NCBI RefSeq assembly: GCF_914767665.1
Contig: NC_059501.1
Coordinates: forward strand, 83,984,798-84,048,797
Direction of reading: 5' to 3'
DNA: 64,000 nucleotides
From: Harmonia axyridis
Taxonomy: Eukaryota > Arthropoda > Insecta > Coleoptera > Coccinellidae
This document shows positions 32,801 to 44,800 of this stretch, piece after piece. Below the pieces are notes generated by a model. That model made no database searches, was not told the origin of the DNA, and was given only the letters and a program-made list of their open reading frames with translations. The first letter of the stretch is position 1, and the number at the start of each line of letters is the position of its first letter. The translations under genes were made by a program, and so were the position numbers.

Positions 32801-35661
32801 TTTGTTGGGCCTTCTAGTTCTTCATTTAATTCACGAATATAATGTTAACTGGCCAATTCAATGAACATTGCTTTAGCTTCTTCCACAGTTCAGTCACAAA
32901 TAATAATATAACTCCAACCGTATATTAAAAAAAAGAATTAATGTGAATCTCCCTTATCTTTTTACCATAGAGTAATAAACATAGATAGAGGGCAATTTTA
33001 AAATGTCCCCAACATAGTTAGATTATGTTGTTGGATTGTGATGTATATATTCAAATCAACAATTTTACTATATAATTATGAATGTATATTATTTTGAATG
33101 AAATGAATTTATTTGAGTGATTCCCGATTAAATATACAAAATTGAATATTTGGAATCCAATATTTTTCCTAATTGTCGAATTTCTAATAAGCAGAATATT
33201 TATTATTTTCTGTATCTACCTGCTGAAATCCAAGGTTTGGCAACTTTTGCTCTCCTAGTGTCATCCGTTGTTTCACGTCGTTTGGCGCGCTTGATGTTTG
33301 TTTTCTGAATTTCTGATATATTTAGGTATTTATTTCAATATATTTTGAGTTGATATGAAATGTTGATTCACTATGGGACATAAGAAGTGCGTTCTTTGTG
33401 GAGAAACTCGCGAATTGAGTGAAATATCGTATCACTGATATGTTTTCATTTTCGCGCGCTTCATGTCAAATTTGATAGTTCTTGTTGGGGACAAAATTTG
33501 CTTACTGAAAATGACATATGCTCTCTCTATATATGTTTATTACTCTGAGCTTTTTACCAAGTACGAGTCCTTTATTTTTAGCCTTTAAAATTAATGAATC
33601 GGGATTTTGAGCGGTAGATCAAAGCTTTATAACAACCGATTTTTGTGACGACTTGCCAAGAAGGGCTAAGAACCTATTTTTTCATTCAATTATTGAATTC
33701 TTAACATCCCAATAAGCGAACTTTAGGAAAAATTTCTTCCTTGAAACAAAAATCTAATCTCGTTCCTAACGAAAACACAACAGTACTAACAACCTTCAAA
33801 TTCTTCAATTCTGAGAACGTCTTCAATGGCTCCATCAAAGAAAAAATTAAAACTCGATGTCTCAATATTTCGAGTGGTTTTTCTAGGACCTCTAAGTAGT
33901 AAAAACAATTCATTGTGGCTTCAATATACGATTAGGCCATGTGGTCCTTGCTTTTTCTCAATATCTCACATTGAAAAGATCGCCGCCAAAGCTACTTAAA
34001 TCAAACGTGTCACTTAGAACAGAAGGCATCTGTTCAATGGAACTTCTTTATGACAGATAAAATTCAAAGTCGCCATTAAAAGAGATTACATCACCATAAT
34101 CTGAACTGGTGAAGCGAAATTAGTATTGAATAGCAGATTTTCTGGTTTTACTAAGCTGAAACAGCTACGCAGGTATTTTAGGGGGTTTAAAAAAGTACTA
34201 ATTCTCGGATAGAGATCCGGATCTACCTTGAAAAATGTTAGCTTTTCAGGTCTTCTCATTCGGGAGTTATCTTATTTACGGCCGGCCGGATATTACACAG
34301 GGTGGGCAAATAAGCGAGGTAAGCGGCTATATCTCAGGATCCACTCATCGTAGAGACTTGCGGTAAAAATTTTTACCACTAAAGTGTACAAGAAAACACA
34401 CTGGAAATTGTTTTGAAGTTCATACCTCTAGCGCTAGGGGGCGTAATAGCTATCGTCGAGTAGAAAAATGAATTTTACTCGAAAATGTTTCATATAAAGT
34501 TGAAGAAAAATATCATCAATGTAATCCTTCTACAATTCTCTATCTTTTTGAATTGTCACTTTCGATTTTACGACACCAAATAAGGGTAGGTGAAAGGGAG
34601 AAATCTGACTGATTGAAGTGCCTGTAACTTCAGTTTGCCTCAACATTTTTGAGCAAATTAGATCTCGTCTGAAAGATAATACCTTGTTGATTGAGGACAA
34701 AATATACTCATGATAAATTTGTTTTTGCTGCTTTCGATAGGGGGCGCTAAGTCAAAAGTTCATTGTTTTGTTCATTTTACTCCGAAATTTCAAATGTAAT
34801 GATAGGATATTTAATGGATTCGGTCCTTACTTGGCGGAAATTCATTATAAATAAAATAAAACGAAGTAATTTCCACTATATTAATATAGTGGAAATTACT
34901 TCGTTTTATTTTATTTGTAATGATAGAATGATAGGTAGAATGTAGAGATTTCCACATACAAAAAAGTTTGTTGAATTCCAAGTTTTTGAGAAAACTGTGA
35001 TAAAGTATATTCTTTCAGGAGAATTGTTTTACTTGGAAATTCATCCATCAAGATTTATTTTATAATATTGTGTTCTCAGAATAAATAAGATGCCTAAAAA
35101 ACTGGTATGATCATTGATTAGATTTTATTCAAAACAGTTCAGCATTGACAAAATTTCCATTTCCTTCAATAGGTGGCGCTAAAGAATGAAATCGCCATGA
35201 AATGACATCGAAATTTGACGTGAGCGCCATAGAAGGCGATGCGGAAATAAACTGAAACATCGACAATCTCCTTCAAATCAAAGAGCGATTACAATAGTCA
35301 ACATTCTAATCTTTAAACTTTTTCAAGAGTGAGTGGGTTCACCAGTATTTCTGGACATCTTAAGAACGATCCTCGCATGAGCCTTCATTGCGTTATTTTA
35401 CAACCATATAAACAATCTCATTATCTCACCTTGTCCCATGATGATACTCTCATTCCCATTATTTGTCTCTTGCCACAACGTAAAACAATAATTGCACTTC
35501 AACTGCGTAGTCTCCGAAGTAATATTATCCCATTTTCCATCATCCCTGATCAAATTCACCGTACCCACACTGGTGGCACACAAAATATCTTCATCAGACC
35601 TGGCCAGTTGCAGGTAGAAAAACAAAAGTGCCAAGGGCAGCCCTTGCTTAGCCATGTCCAT
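26863..35661 (-). CDS. wit: BMP type II receptor serine/threonine kinase (wishful thinking / BMPR2)
   Basis: Seven coding exons: 35661-35430, 32133-31753, 31489-31310, 30904-30623, 29570-29251, 28027-27478, 27383-26863; the phases fit and total 2466 nt = 821 residues (fly Wit is somewhat longer). Plasma-membrane receptor that binds BMP ligands and phosphorylates type I receptors; in flies Wit drives synaptic growth signalling. Signal peptide 1-22 (MDMAKQGLPLALLFFYLQLA); cysteine-rich ectodomain with GCWDVSGEPNEC and the CCCSTNMCN box (110-118); membrane segment about 144-172; kinase with IGQGRYGSV (204-212), VAVK (222-225), HRDINTRN (320-327), DLG (340-342) and CWDQDAEARLTSLC, spanning the 29251/28027 junction. 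A tail of ~330 residues (RWNDLKKFFG, then Ser/Thr/Arg-rich) marks the BMPR2 type rather than ActRII. Start chosen as first ATG before the signal peptide; M3 is an alternative. Confidence 0.95.
28356..28943. mobile_element. P-like MITE with THAP-start fragment, copy 1
   Basis: This 588 bp element lies in wit intron 28028-29250. Its ends are inverted repeats (agagtaataaaaatagatag and ctatctatgtttattactc). It is clearly the same as copy 2 at 32966-33549 along its whole length. From 28768 it reads MGHKKCVLCGETRDLSEISYH and then a stop, matching the beginning of a THAP zinc finger (CxxC half). No matching target duplication is seen for this copy. Confidence 0.8.
29617..30555 (-). mobile_element. 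DD41D mariner-like element, copy 2, internally deleted
   Basis: 939 bp copy of the family at 9807-10717, in wit intron 29571-30622 and on the same strand as wit. Ends: aagggtgttttttttagagc (29617) and aaaaaaacacccgt (30555); TA follows the right end but the left flank is CA. The transposase begins near 30444 (minus) with the same N-terminal start and the same internal jump after YRALRP, but keeps about 27 bp more, including the SDEAHFW-type segment out of frame. Downstream it carries the LWF, TCHTA-like and LTPLDYFLWGYVK parts. Stop codons and frame changes make it inactive. Confidence 0.87.
32268..32530 (+). mobile_element. Small mariner-type MITE retaining the first ~25 transposase codons
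   Basis: Imperfect terminal inverted repeats: aagggttttccaatgagag at the left and ctcttattggagagtccttt at the right. Between them, from 32372, the frame MERYTLQQRIEIVKIHYKNG is the typical start of a mariner-like transposase; after about 28 codons the similarity stops and the sequence runs into the right terminal repeat. It lies in the first wit intron (32134-35429). Exact ends and target site are uncertain. Confidence 0.65.
32966..33549. mobile_element. P-like MITE with THAP-start fragment, copy 2, with 8 bp target duplication
   Basis: 584 bp element in the first wit intron, matching copy 1 (28356-28943) end to end. It is bordered by the direct repeat ctttttac at 32958-32965 and 33550-33557. 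An 8 bp duplication is the length made by P-superfamily transposases. Terminal inverted repeats contain agagtaataaacata. The internal frame beginning near 33374 (MGHKKCVLCGETRELSEISYH, then stop) is the start of a THAP DNA-binding domain, also a P-element hallmark. No transposase catalytic part is present. Confidence 0.83.
33560..35429. other. Rest of first wit intron; repeat-like, no gene
   Basis: Apart from the palindrome at 34849-34916, this part holds short motifs such as gggggcgtaat and gggggcgctaa (34437-34750) and ggtggcgctaaag (35172), which look like dispersed repetitive DNA. No ORF of note is present, and no extra wit exon is needed to keep the frame. Confidence 0.4.
34849..34916. 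repeat. Perfect 68 bp palindrome (34 bp arms, no spacer)
   Basis: The sequence is its own reverse complement from 34849 to 34916, centred between 34882 and 34883 (centre tatattaatata; arm core acgaagtaatttccac). There is no loop and no mismatch over 34 bp per arm. It lies in the first wit intron. It could extrude as a cruciform, be the remains of a recent fold-back insertion, or be an assembly artefact at an inverted junction. Confidence 0.93.
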
Positions 35662-38600
35662 GGAGTTTAATCAACTCATTTCCTAGAAAACATATTTTCA
35701 TTATTATTAGGTCGGGAATGTAAATCCTGCATTATTAAACAAGGAAATAATAACACAATGTACGATAGCAGAATGAAAATAAAGACATTAAGCAGATAAG
35801 GATTTCATTGCAGGAATTCTTGATAATGATGCAATTCAATTTGATTTTGATGGATCCTTTGCGTGGAAAAATTTATATAGAATAACAAATTCAATAAGTT
35901 AATTTTTTCAGGACATATTTTTCTTCATAATATAATGGGAAAGTTGAATTACAACTTTCCTGTTAAAAAGAGTACTTTTTTTTCAAATAATCGTTCACAA
36001 AAATTAAGATAAACACGGTTTTAGCGTGGAACCAAAACAGATAAATATCAACGACCCCAGAACCGACACATGTGGAACACCCAAAGAGTTAGAATAATCG
36101 CAAGATAAGTTGCCCCAATTCTTAGTTAGTTTTCAAATCTTTATGTCAATATTGGTGTCCTAAGGTTAATAAAGTGTTTGAATTGTTGTTATCTTATTTA
36201 TACTATATTTCTTCTTAGTTCCTTAACTTAAATCTAAAACTGAAACAATATTTGACCCATATGATAGTTTTATGATTTTTGCCAGTGTAGAATCATAACA
36301 AAATTTTGGATAATTCACTTTTGTCTTAAACATTGCAAAAAAAAAATAGTGGACTTTTAGAAGTGAAGCAGCAGTCGATTTCCTCTTGTAATATTCTCTA
36401 AATATTGTATGCTACTTAATAACCAAACTACCTTATGTTAAATGAAAATTCAAACCATAACAACCCTTTAGAAAATCAAACAAAACAGCAATTCAGAATC
36501 ACAGACATAATAAACAAAAGTAAATAATCTTTCAAGTGGTTATCAGAGGAATGGCAAATACATTGGACCTTATAATTGGATCAAATTCCAACAATGATCT
36601 AATATATGGTGTACTTCAAATAAATCATCTTATCTAAACACAAATCTGAGACCTTGAAATATGTAACTGCAGTAAGGTACTACAGGAATGACAACATTGA
36701 ACATTTCAAAATTATATTGAATTTTTGTTTAAGAAAGTTTCATATTGGTATAAGCTTGATTAATAAATAGAATTTTTTTTAACAATTAAAAGATGATTTT
36801 TGCAACTACAATAAAATACTAGTTGTCGATCAACCAGTATCAAAATTGTTTCGAATCAAAAAATACATATCAAATCTTGACAATAAATTCAATATTTCAG
36901 TAAAATGTCAGGTTAAATTTGAGGCACTGATTATCAAAAAATGTGCCAAGTACTTGTTACTTGCTTTTTTGGGGCCCTCACACATGTTATTCTCAGTTTT
37001 ATTTCAATTATTTTAAACGAGTACAGGGAAAATAATGAAGAAGAAACTCAGGGCACAACCAATTCGAAGTGTGAGGTTTAGGTAAGAGATCTCAGTCTTC
37101 GAAGGAATTTTTGAACTATTGTAATGTCGATAGTTTTTTTCAGGAATAAATCATTTTCAAGACATCAAAATACAACTGTATATTGAATTGGAAAAAAAGG
37201 AAAACGGATTATTCAGAGATATCTATCATGTTAATGTATACATTTCAAAATATTTGTTATTTATGACCGACTATGTTGAGAAGGTGGGTGGCTGATAAAT
37301 TGAAACAAATAACAGAAGGTTCTTTATATTCACAGCCAACATAACTCACCTTGTATTAAATCCCAAGTATCTCTATTATTCCAATGAATCGTTTTTAGAT
37401 TGTTTTAGTAATCTAAGGGGTCAACATTGAGAAAATTGTCCAAACGGTTATGTTTGATGTTTGTTTATAATAATGCTGCTAACCTACAAGATCCCACTAA
37501 ACATATCCACTGAGAAACTAACATCTACACCATACATGTTATTAACTGATAATGATCGAATTGATCACTGTCTGAGTGGATGGCATTCCCTTCAACTTGA
37601 ACTTCATACAGTTGGGATTTCATGTTGACTCTTCATTTTTTTGTAACTATTGCACTTCAATTGAAATTGTCAATCTCAATGAAATTCTCGTTTATTTATC
37701 ATTCAGTTCGTCCTAAACATTTTCTCCATCCTTCTCTTATAAGATGCATTCCGCTATACGATAAAGATAGAGAATGCCTACCGCCATAGGGCAAAAATAA
37801 AAAGTATCAATGTTCGTCTGACAGGCGCCGCCATTACGGTACTTGGACAATTTTTTCGAAATGAACAGGGCCGTATTCGCCTTTTTTCTAAACAAATGTT
37901 ATTTTTTAAGTATTACCAGTACAAAATTTGACTCAATTTATTTTGAGAGCATGAATAGATTTTCTCTATGGAAATGTCATTGCAAATGAGGGGAATTTAA
38001 AGCAACATTCAATTTTAACCTCAAACTAGATTACTATAGGGTATGGTCCATATATCGCCGAGCGATTACTAGTGGTTTTTCAGGTAACCTGCTTCGTATT
38101 TACGGACCGCTTGACACTTGTCAACTAAATTTTTCATTGACAGCATTTTGGAGGTTGTAATTATAAATGGTTGATCTCTTTTAATTTGTAAATGATTAAT
38201 AGTTCTTAATGGTTCTGAAGGGTACTTTTTCATAATTAAAATAATGAAGTTTTTGAGTGTTAGATGTCATGGAAAATATTCATAAACAATATTCTGAAAA
38301 TTAAAATGACAACTGCCAACCGGAGTGGGCGTGGCTTAGAATATAGATATTAATGTTCTAAGAGGCGTGGTTACTGAACCTAACCAGAATAAAAGTACGG
38401 TTGCTATGGTGACACAACTCACCAAAGTTTGAGGAAATAGTCACCGGTTTTTGAGGAATTTGATATAAATGCTTTCCTATATGGCACTTGATTGTTTATA
38501 CTTCCAAATGACATAACTGAGGCCACGTTGCGAAAATCACCTTTTGGAAGTCCATTTGCACTTATTCCTTTTTTTTTAGAAAATTTATGCGAATTGAAAA

Positions 38601-38748
38601 TATTTACTTTTTATGTGCCTGAGCTTAAGATAACGATCTATTTGCTTCGAAGGACAAAAAACCCACCCAAATCTAGTTTGTAAATGAAGGTTTTGATTAT
38701 TAGTTCGTGAAGTGAAATATTGAGCCCTGTTGTACCATTTTCATCATT
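35662..38748. other. Region between the wit start and the mu2-like 3' end; no gene recognised
   Basis: The part next to 35661 must hold the wit 5' UTR and promoter, but no TATA or start site stands out. The rest is AT-rich; 37740-38450 is a little richer in G+C with phrases such as gggcgtggctta and gaggcgtggtta, without a supported ORF. A 63-codon plus-strand frame at 38492 has no recognisable similarity. Confidence 0.4.
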
Positions 38749-38754
38749 TTTATT
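38749..38754 (-). terminator. AATAAA polyadenylation signal for the mu2-like gene
   Basis: Read on the minus strand, AATAAA lies about 100 nt downstream of the stop codon at 38850-38852, a normal distance for an insect 3' UTR. It is the only canonical hexamer close by in the right orientation; use is inferred from position. Confidence 0.5.
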
Positions 38755-38849
38755 GAATATAATATTACAATAACTATACAAAACAAGGAATAATAACAAG
38801 ACAATTTTATAAAAATAATAAAGCTCTGTAAATTTTTTCATAAATCAAT

Positions 38850-41800
38850 TCATTTCAATAAATGTCTATCAAAACGGATCTCTTGTCGTAGTACTCCATC
38901 GAAAATAGCCTCAGGTTCAACGATAATGATATTTGATTGTTGTTTCAATAGTTTCTTGTATTTATCCTTTTGATCTGGCGATGCAACCACGACAAAATTA
39001 TCAACTCCTTTTGGAGTTCTTGCAACAATTTTTCCTCCACAACTTTCAATGGCTCCTGTGGAAATAAATGTTCATTATCTCGAATTTAAATAATAAATCA
39101 ATTTAACAATCAAAATTTGATTGGATTAGATTTGTGAATTTCTTGACAAGTTATAGTTAACTAAAGAAGAAGAATTCAATGTCAAATATTCTATACACAA
39201 ATAGCAGAATCCACAGAAATATTTATTTACAAATAATGTTTTGGTTTAATTTATTTATGGTTTTACCTTTTAATACATCTTGGGCACTCGTTACCAATAA
39301 TTGGAATGTATATCCTTCGAATAATTTTGTTTCTGAACTTCGTTCTAAAGACGTCTTTAGAGAGAAGTTCCATTTCTTTTCTGCTTCTTTATCCACCAAA
39401 ATGAAGTCCCAAGGGTCTAAAAAATAAAGAGAATCAACCAATTCAATTGCAACATTCCAATACAAATACAGACCTAAGAAATTATTTTCCTTTTTAGATT
39501 GCTGCACCCATGCCTCGGAACATATGGGTTTGCCCAATCCTACAGCCGATAACAATTTCATAGTCCTCTTTACAAATTTAGTGATTAAAACTGTACAAGT
39601 ATCGACAGAATCAACTACACTTCCACCTGAAAATTAAACAGAAAGACATTGAAGGCGAATGTTTACATAATTTTGTTTCAACACTTACCTAGTTGTTTAA
39701 TTTGAGATTCCAACTGAGGACTTTCCATCATTGTGAAAACCACCTTAGGTTTCAGTTTTCTCTTGGACCTCTGAAAATCATTCAAAATTAAGAATATGTA
39801 GAGTATCATTTAGTGATTTTTACATTGACAATGTTGGTTGGCAGAACTGTTTTCTGTATAACAAATTTGACAGTTGAATCCGTGAAAGGTGACAGTACCA
39901 ACATATAATAATGAAATATAACTATGAAATCTGTGTGAAACTGGGATATTCCCGCATGATTTTATTCTACAGAATAAATGGCAGAATGAATGGATTTGAG
40001 AATAGTTATTTATAATACAAGTGCAGAAGGCTTTCATATTCTTCCACGAGTTTTTGAATGAACGAGAGGTAGACAGAGCCTTCTGTACGAGAATTATACA
40101 TTATTTTCTCTAATTCATTGCATTTTTATTGAAATCAATGAAGTATTTCCATAAATATCATTTAGTGATTTTTGCATTGAAAAATGTTGGTTGGCAGAAC
40201 TGATTTCTTTAAGGCAAATTGATGAATTGACAGATAAAGCCGTGGCGGAAAGTTCGGAGTACCAACATATAATAATAAAATATAACCATGAAAACTGTGC
40301 GTTTCTGATATATTCACGCACGATTTTGTTCTACAAGATGTGGAAGAATGAATGGAATAACCACAGAATTAGAGAAAAGAGTATTATCTTATCTTATGAG
40401 ATTATAGCTGAGAGAAATTGTAAACTTACATTGGGGGTATCTTGTAAATCAATTCTTTTACTGCAGGATGGGGTTGTCTCTAAAACTCTCCTAATTTTCA
40501 GTGGTGTTGTCACTTGAATTGTAGCCCCTCTTTTTGATGTACGGGATGGGGTCATTGGCTTATCCAAATCATCATTCAATTTTTTAAAACTTTTTGTTTT
40601 CACAGTTTTATAATCTCCTTCGTTATCGAGGGATTCTTCAGATTTCAAAACTTTCTTTGTCTTCACTGATTCTCTTTCCTCTACCTGATGATTTTTACCT
40701 CTACTTGATAATTTTCGCTCATCTGCATCTGTTTTTCTCTTTCTATTTTTAACTTCTGTATCTGTTTTTTCATTATCAGATGTTTCACCAGATTCTTCAA
40801 TTGATTTTAAAACGTTCCTAGTCTTCATTGATTCTTTTTCCTCTATTTCATAACCATACTCAGGGGGATATATTTTAGAGGTTCTTGTTCTAGATGATTT
40901 TCGCTCTTCTGTATCTGTTTTTTTGTTTTTATAAATATCTTCTGTTTCTGTTTTTCCATAATCATCTTGATTAGATTTACTAGCTTTACTTTTTGCTCTT
41001 GTTTCGTTCTTCTCTTTTTCACCGGTAATAGCGTCATTAGTTTTAGTTCTTGTCCTAAATGATTTTTCCTCATTTGTATTTGAATCTTCTTTCTTGCTTG
41101 TATATTCATTTTTAATTGATTCAATAATTTCTTCAGTTAACTTCTTTTTAATCCTGGAGCTTCTGTTTCTACTAGGAGTTGCAGGTCTTTCAGTTACCGT
41201 ACTTTGTAGTTTAATCATTTCATTTGATTCTTTTTCAATTTTCGTTGATATTTTATTTTTTATATTTTGTTCACTTGGTCCAGAAGACGTAGTTGGTTCA
41301 TTTTCTTCATCGGAAGAGTTGGAAGCTTCACTAATTTTTCTTTTTCTTCTAGTTGCTCTAAGAGTAATTTTGGAATTTTCAATAACATCAGACGGTTTTC
41401 TCTTTCTGGCATTTCTTACACTTTTTGTTGTTTTGTTTTCTTCTTCTGATATTTTTTTATCACTTGGAACATAAACCATCGAGACCCTAGACTTAGGGCA
41501 ACTCACAGTTACTTCTTCACAATTTTTGTGTCTTCCTGATCTTCTAATCTTGAATGATTCAGCTTCAAGCAGCGCAAAACTCTGTTCCAAGCCTATTTGG
41601 GATATTTTTTTCGATTTAATAGCGGTGTTTTCTTCGTTTTCATTTGTTGTTTTGTCTTTTTCTGGTGACCAATTTTTTTTCAATAATTCTTCGGTATCTT
41701 GAGTATCCTTTCCAAGAATATCAACCAATGGATTGGCAGGTCTGACAAATTTATCTTCCGGTAAATTACTTATCTGACTTGCGAATATGACTTCCAACTG

Positions 41801-44800
41801 ACTTTCTACCGATTTACCCAAAACATTTTCCTCTCCAACTTCGATTTCCTTGGAAGTTTTCGGTGAATTCAGCACTTTTTGAGTGGCCAGAATTGCCTCC
41901 AAGTCTTTATCTTCTGTTGGCAACTTATCATCTATAATTTCTTTTTTTTTAACGATATCTTGTATTTTATCCAAGCTGTCTTCTGCAGGTACTATTCTCT
42001 GAGTTGCAAACATATTTTCTAACTCAGATTCCAAACCTTTGCTGGGAGAATCGTTTGTATCCATAACTTGAGTAGCGAATATGTCTTCGTAATCAGGTTT
42101 GTCATTTTCATTGTTTGTGTCAACTTCATTAGCTTCTTCATATTCTTTTAGTTTTTGTGTTGGTACTTGATAAAACTCATTGCTAGAAAGTCTTAATTCG
42201 TTTTTCTCGGAAACTTGATTTGTTTCTTCATTTTCTTTTAGTTTTTGTGTTGATAACTGATAAAACCCATTGCCTGAAAGCCTTGATTGGTTTTTCTCAG
42301 CAATTTCATCTACACTCAACTTTTGTGTGGATTGCTGATAAAAATCATCTACTACAGTTTTGTTGGAACTACCGTCCATCTTTTGTGTTGATAGCATATA
42401 AATTTCGTCATCTGGTATACTCTCTTCCTTATTATGCTTGGCTTTTTTGGGAGCTTCTTGAGTGGGTTGTAGAAAAACGTGGTCATCAACAGAATTGTTT
42501 AATTTCGAACTATTATCTTCGCATATATTCTGAGTTTTTGCTTGATAAATATCTTCGTTCAAATCCAGAGTAATATCTACAGATTTAGTGACACCTAACG
42601 TTGATTTTTTGAAGGTGAACTTTTTTTGATTATGATCTTGAGAATTTTTCTTTTCACTCTGAGAAGTTGCTTTATTAATTTGAGAATCGCCTTGAGATGA
42701 ATTTTTCTGTGATGTGTTATCTTCTTCCATTAACTGGGTCAATCCTAATTTGAAACTATTTTCAGAATTATCGAATTTAGAGGTTTGCGACGTTGGCTTA
42801 GAATCTTGGGTGGACGGTATAAAATCGGAATCATCTAATGATTCGTTATAAGCCATTGATAGCCTGCTGATACTTGGATTTGTTACTGTTTTTTCTGGGT
42901 CCTCTGGTTTTTCCAAATTTTTGACATCATCTTCCAAAGCACTCTCTTCCAAGATCATACCAACTGATTCATTGTTTTTATTACTTTCACTATTCTTCAG
43001 ACTATTAGTTATATTTAAATTTTTTTCATTATCCGAATCAGAGCAAGTTGATACAACTCTTACCTGTGATTTTTTGGATTTTGTCTCTTCTTTATCTGTT
43101 TCTGAATCAGAATCTGAAATAACATTGTTTCTCCTCTTTTTCCTGAGAATTTTCTTCTTATTCTTTGTAATATCTTCTTCTAAATCATCGGTATCAGAAT
43201 CATTATCTGCCTTGGAATTATTAGAAGATAATTTTATTGTTTTATTATCAGGAGGTTTCTTCACCTCTTCTTCACTTTCTGTTTCTGAACCGTCTTCTAT
43301 CTGTACGGAACCCTTATCGATATCCGTTTCAGAACCATCACACTCATTATTTTTCAGTATATTAGGACTGATTTTTTCTTTCTCTTCGTATATTTTTACT
43401 ATTTCAGAATCTAGGAATTTTTGTGTAGGTGGTATTCTCTGCATGGTCAGAAAATCTACAGAATCATTACTACCTTCTTCGTTCAGATCAGATTCTTGAG
43501 ATTCAAAAACATTAGTGGATTTCCCAAGGGGCCTTATTATATGAGATTCACTTTCCTCCGAGTGAGTATTTTCAGATTTACTTGACGAGGTACCGGGAAG
43601 CAACTCAGATTCTTGCTTATCTTCCCTTAAATCCTCAAATGTTGAATCTTGCGATTCAAATATATTGACCGATTTTTTCAAAGGCCTTATAATATCAGAT
43701 TCACTATCCTCCGAGTCGGAATTTTCAATTTTTTTTGTACCAGGATTGCTTTCAGATTTTTGAATATCTTCCCTTAAATCCTCGAATGTTGAGTCTTGGG
43801 ATTCAAAAATATTAACAGATTTTTTCATAGGTCTTATGACATCAGAATCACTATCTTCTAGTGAAGTTTCCAAGGTAAGTATGTCTTTAGTGGCTAATTG
43901 AGATGGTCTTGTTTCCAAATTTGATGCTGTAGAGTTCTTACAGCTATTTTCTGTTTTCTCTTCGACTTCTGGCAATTTTTCAGGACATTCTTTATGAATA
44001 TCATTAAGTATAATTACTTCATTTAATGCTTGATCTCTGATAATCCCACCAGTTTTATCTTCATGTGAATCTAGTAATGTAATATGTGAAGTTTCTCCCT
44101 TTGATAAGCTGTTATGTTCTTTAGTTTCATTTTCATTGATTTCAAGAACAATAACTTGTGTTTCAGCTTCATGCTCATCTAAGACTGAATTAAATAAAGC
44201 ATCATTGTTTTCTTCTTCGTCACTTATTGGAACTGAATATTCTCCATTAATCTCATGATCCATAATGATAACTTGGGTTTCTTCCTCATGTGGATCAAAA
44301 CTTGGTATGTTACAAGTATTGATATTTGATTCTCCCTCCTTTTGAGGAGCTGTTATAGTTATATTTTCAGTGTTCACTACTTGTGTAGGTTCTTCATGTG
44401 CTTCTATATAAGAATTTTCCAATTTATCTGCCATTTCTGCCAATTCTTGAGTAGATATAAGACTCTTTACATCTGATGTTTTGTTAAGCTGATTGATAGA
44501 AACAGTATTATCCATTATTTGAGTATCATTTCTATAAAAAGTCTGTGTGAAATTTTGGGTGTTCTCAGATATAATTGAAAAGTTGTCTTGTTGGGTATTA
44601 TTTGAAGTACACTGAAAAAAGTCATGTCATAAAGATAATTTTTCATTCATTATATCACATACCTTTGAGTAGGTACCCTCAATATCTGCAAATTTGATTC
44701 GGGCCCCATTTTCCAAGCGATAAAGCTCTAACGGGACCAATTTACTGCTATTCAGAAATGTACCATTTGAAGACTTCAAGTCACTGATAAAATGAAGATC

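Noticed and set aside
40191..40517. 108-codon plus-strand frame
   Set aside because: Runs across an intron duplication and the exon border of the mu2-like gene on the opposite strand.
42921..43499. Plus-strand open frame of 192 codons rich in Ser/Leu/Phe
   Set aside because: It is the mirror of the acidic repeat region of the mu2-like exon; low-complexity coding DNA often opens the opposite strand.
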